From: Nitrospirota bacterium | GTDB taxonomy: Bacteria; Nitrospirota; CAKKRA01; 9FT-COMBO-42-15 | Length of the DNA stretch: 6,052 bases | Assembly (NCBI GenBank): GCA_023248415.1 | Contig: JAHFEP010000180.1 | Span: forward strand, 1-6,052 | Direction of reading: 5' to 3' | Shown: positions 4,423-6,052 of the stretch, piece by piece | Position numbering within the stretch: position 1 is the stretch's first letter | How the letters are laid out: each line of letters starts with the position of its first letter | Notes under the pieces: generated by a model | Database searches by the model: none | Told to the model about the DNA's origin: nothing | The model's input: only the letters and a program-made list of their open reading frames with translations | Translations under genes and position numbers: made by a program

Positions 4423-6052
4423 GATATAATCCTCCCTTTCATTACATCAACAATACCAAGGTCTGTTACCCTCAACTCTGGAATAACTGGCAGAGACAAA
4501 AATGATAATGTTATAAATGGATGTTCAGCCTTTGCTCCAAGCCTCTTTGCAATCTTCTCCAGATTATCAAGACTGTCTGCCACAGACCCTGCGCTTTTAT
4601 CAGACATCAGGCCTGCAATTGAAAGCGGAAGCTCGCCTAATATCCTGCCATTCTGTGCAATGACCAACCCGCCTTTTATGGCAATTATACGGTTAATTGC
4701 TATAACCATATCTTTATCATTTTCAGCAACAGAGATAATATTGTGAGAATCGTGTGCAACGCTTGATGCAATAGCGCCCCTCTTTAATCCAATGCCTTTT
4801 ACAAAACCGCAGCCCACATTGCCGGATGCCTTATGCCTGTCTACAACAGTTACTTTTAGTATATCCCTTTTTGCATCAGACACAGCCATTCCGTTTTTTA
4901 CCTTTGGTTTCAACTTCAGCCACCTTGTTAAAATCTCATTTGGTATCAAGCCGATTACATCAATGTTATCCTTTGCCTTAACCAATAAATCTATTTCCTC
5001 AACAGGCATTGCCTTAACAGAATTAATTATATTAAAGGGAGGTGGTAGTTTTTTAAGGTTAATCTTATATTCCCCATCTTTATATGCAACCACGCCATCC
5101 TTGATTACAGTATGAATCTTAAAACCTTTTAAATCTTTTACCAGAACCATATCTGCCTTGTATCCCGGTGCAATAGCGCCAATCCTTTTAAGATTAAAAT
5201 ATCTTGCTGTATTCAATGTTGCCATCCTTATTGCCATAATAGGGTCAAGGCCGAGGCTCACAGCCTTTCTTAATATCCTGTTTATATGCCCTTCTTTTAT
5301 TAATTCTGTCGGCAGAAGGTCATCTGACACAAAGGAGATATTGCTTAAAGAATGTTTATTAACAAACGGAATAAGGTTCTTTAAATCCTTTGCAATACTC
5401 CCTTCTCTTATCATCAGGTGCATACCAAAGCTTAGCTTTTCTATTCCCTCATTGATATTCGTTGCCTCATGGTCTGAAGCAGGCCCTGCTGCGATGTATG
5501 CTGAAAGACCTTTGCCGGATAAAAGCGGCGCATGGCCGTCTATTATCCTGTCCCCTGCTGCTGCGATTTTTTTTAATATCGCTTCCTTGCCATTAACAAC
5601 ATCTGAAAAATCCATTACCTCTGCCAGGCCAATCACGCGTCCTGATTTTAGAAGATTTCTTATATCAGACGCAGTAATCTTATGCCCGTATGTCTCAAGA
5701 TTAGATGCAGGGACACATGAAGGCGTCATGATATAAAAATCTAAAGGAAGGTCTTTTGTTGCATTCAGAATATATTTAATGCCTGCAATACCTGCAACAT
5801 TTGCAATCTCATGCGGGTCAATCACTAATGCAGTTGTGCCATTTGCAATGCACAATTTTGCAAATTCAGAAGGAGACAGCATGGCGCTTTCAAGATGGAT
5901 ATGGCCGTCAATTAAACCCGGAATGAGGTAGTATCCTTTTGCATTCAGGATTTTTTTGCCTTTATAATTACCGATGCCGGCAATAGTGTCTTTATAGATT
6001 GCTGCATCTGCTCTGATAATCCTGCCATTAAAGAGGTCAACAATCTTACAAT
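4419..6052 (-). CDS. ade: Adenine deaminase, N-terminus outside window
   Basis: Catalyses adenine + water to hypoxanthine + ammonia in purine salvage; cytoplasmic, metal-dependent amidohydrolase. The frame is open to the right window edge. An ATG at 5882 is internal, because the 56 codons before it encode the N-terminal beta domain and the metal-binding GLIDGHIHLES, with His-x-His at nt 5895-5903. In the visible 543 residues: HIH at 50-52, IDPHEIANV (77-85), TPSCVPAS (109-116), GLAEVMDF with Glu144, DGHAPLLSG with His173, AGPASDHEATN (188-198, with DHE at 193-195), SFVSDD (239-244) and the NTARYFNL/GAIAPGYKADMVLV segment. The C-terminal ADE domain follows, with VAHDSHNI. All catalytic blocks are intact. 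Probably only about 25-35 residues are missing, judging from the family's usual length. The stop codon overlaps the queC start (TTGA). Confidence 0.96.
   Translation of the reverse strand, partial: CKIVDLFNGRIIRADAAIYKDTIAGIGNYKGKKILNAKGYYLIPGLIDGHIHLESAMLSPSEFAKLCIANGTTALVIDPHEIANVAGIAGIKYILNATKDLPLDFYIMTPSCVPASNLETYGHKITASDIRNLLKSGRVIGLAEVMDFSDVVNGKEAILKKIAAAGDRIIDGHAPLLSGKGLSAYIAAGPASDHEATNINEGIEKLSFGMHLMIREGSIAKDLKNLIPFVNKHSLSNISFVSDDLLPTELIKEGHINRILRKAVSLGLDPIMAIRMATLNTARYFNLKRIGAIAPGYKADMVLVKDLKGFKIHTVIKDGVVAYKDGEYKINLKKLPPPFNIINSVKAMPVEEIDLLVKAKDNIDVIGLIPNEILTRWLKLKPKVKNGMAVSDAKRDILKVTVVDRHKASGNVGCGFVKGIGLKRGAIASSVAHDSHNIISVAENDKDMVIAINRIIAIKGGLVIAQNGRILGELPLSIAGLMSDKSAGSVADSLDNLEKIAKRLGAKAEHPFITLSFLSLPVIPELRVTDLGIVDVMKGRIIS
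4431..4436 (-). promoter_or_regulatory. Strong Shine-Dalgarno that decides the queC TTG start
   Basis: Read on the minus strand this is GGGAGG, ending eight bases before TTG at 4422. It lies inside the last codons of ade. Its strength and spacing explain how a TTG can serve as the start. No ATG or GTG nearby would preserve the PP-loop at the usual distance from the N-terminus. Confidence 0.75.

Noticed and set aside
4423..4460. preQ1-type riboswitch before queC
   Set aside because: The sequence before queC is coding ade sequence with no aptamer-like layout. queC appears to be transcribed from upstream of ade.
4792..5736. Two plus-strand ORFs opposite ade (4792-5115, 5158-5736)
   Set aside because: They are antisense to well-conserved adenine deaminase coding sequence, have no recognisable domain and no convincing ribosome binding site.

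Overview
The window looks like chromosomal DNA of a Gram-negative (diderm) bacterium. It encodes a lipoprotein with an outer-membrane-type sorting signal, a probable outer-membrane beta-barrel and a secreted flavin transferase. The DNA is moderately A+T-rich with tightly packed genes, several one-to-four-base gene overlaps, and a TTG start backed by a strong Shine-Dalgarno. Gene style and short intergenic tandem repeats resemble uncultured Nitrospirota or Desulfobacterota, but that placement is an impression only; no marker gene here fixes the taxonomy.

Plus strand, 1-3717: five genes run left to right. (1) The 3' part of a secreted FG-GAP/VCBS calcium-binding repeat protein, cut by the window edge. 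(2) A 69-residue DUF4266 lipoprotein ending in a Cys-Gly-Cys tail. (3) A DUF3570 probable beta-barrel protein. (4) ApbE, the FAD:protein FMN transferase. (5) A DUF721/DciA-like protein whose ATG overlaps the apbE stop codon. Genes 2-4 form a recognisable set. The most interesting point is that the DUF3570 protein carries two tandem D-A-[IV]-T-G-A-T motifs. This is the kind of sequence to which ApbE attaches FMN through the threonine. The simplest reading is that ApbE flavinylates its neighbour, giving a flavin-bearing cell-envelope redox module of unknown electron partners.

Repeats: a 7-base unit repeated about five times lies inside the signal-peptide coding part of the DUF3570 gene. An 8-base unit repeated about four times, with an inverted copy, fills the only sizeable gap (2126-2239), between DUF3570 and apbE.

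Minus strand, 6052-3739: adenine deaminase (ade, N-terminus outside the window) is followed by queC (7-cyano-7-deazaguanine synthase). The two overlap by the four bases TTGA and were probably co-transcribed. They converge on the plus-strand operon at a perfect 9-bp hairpin (3713-3743) whose two arms contain the stop codons of the two convergent genes; it is a compact bidirectional terminator.

No tRNA, rRNA, CRISPR, transposase or phage gene was seen. The novelty candidate is the DUF4266-DUF3570-ApbE set with its doubled flavinylation motif.
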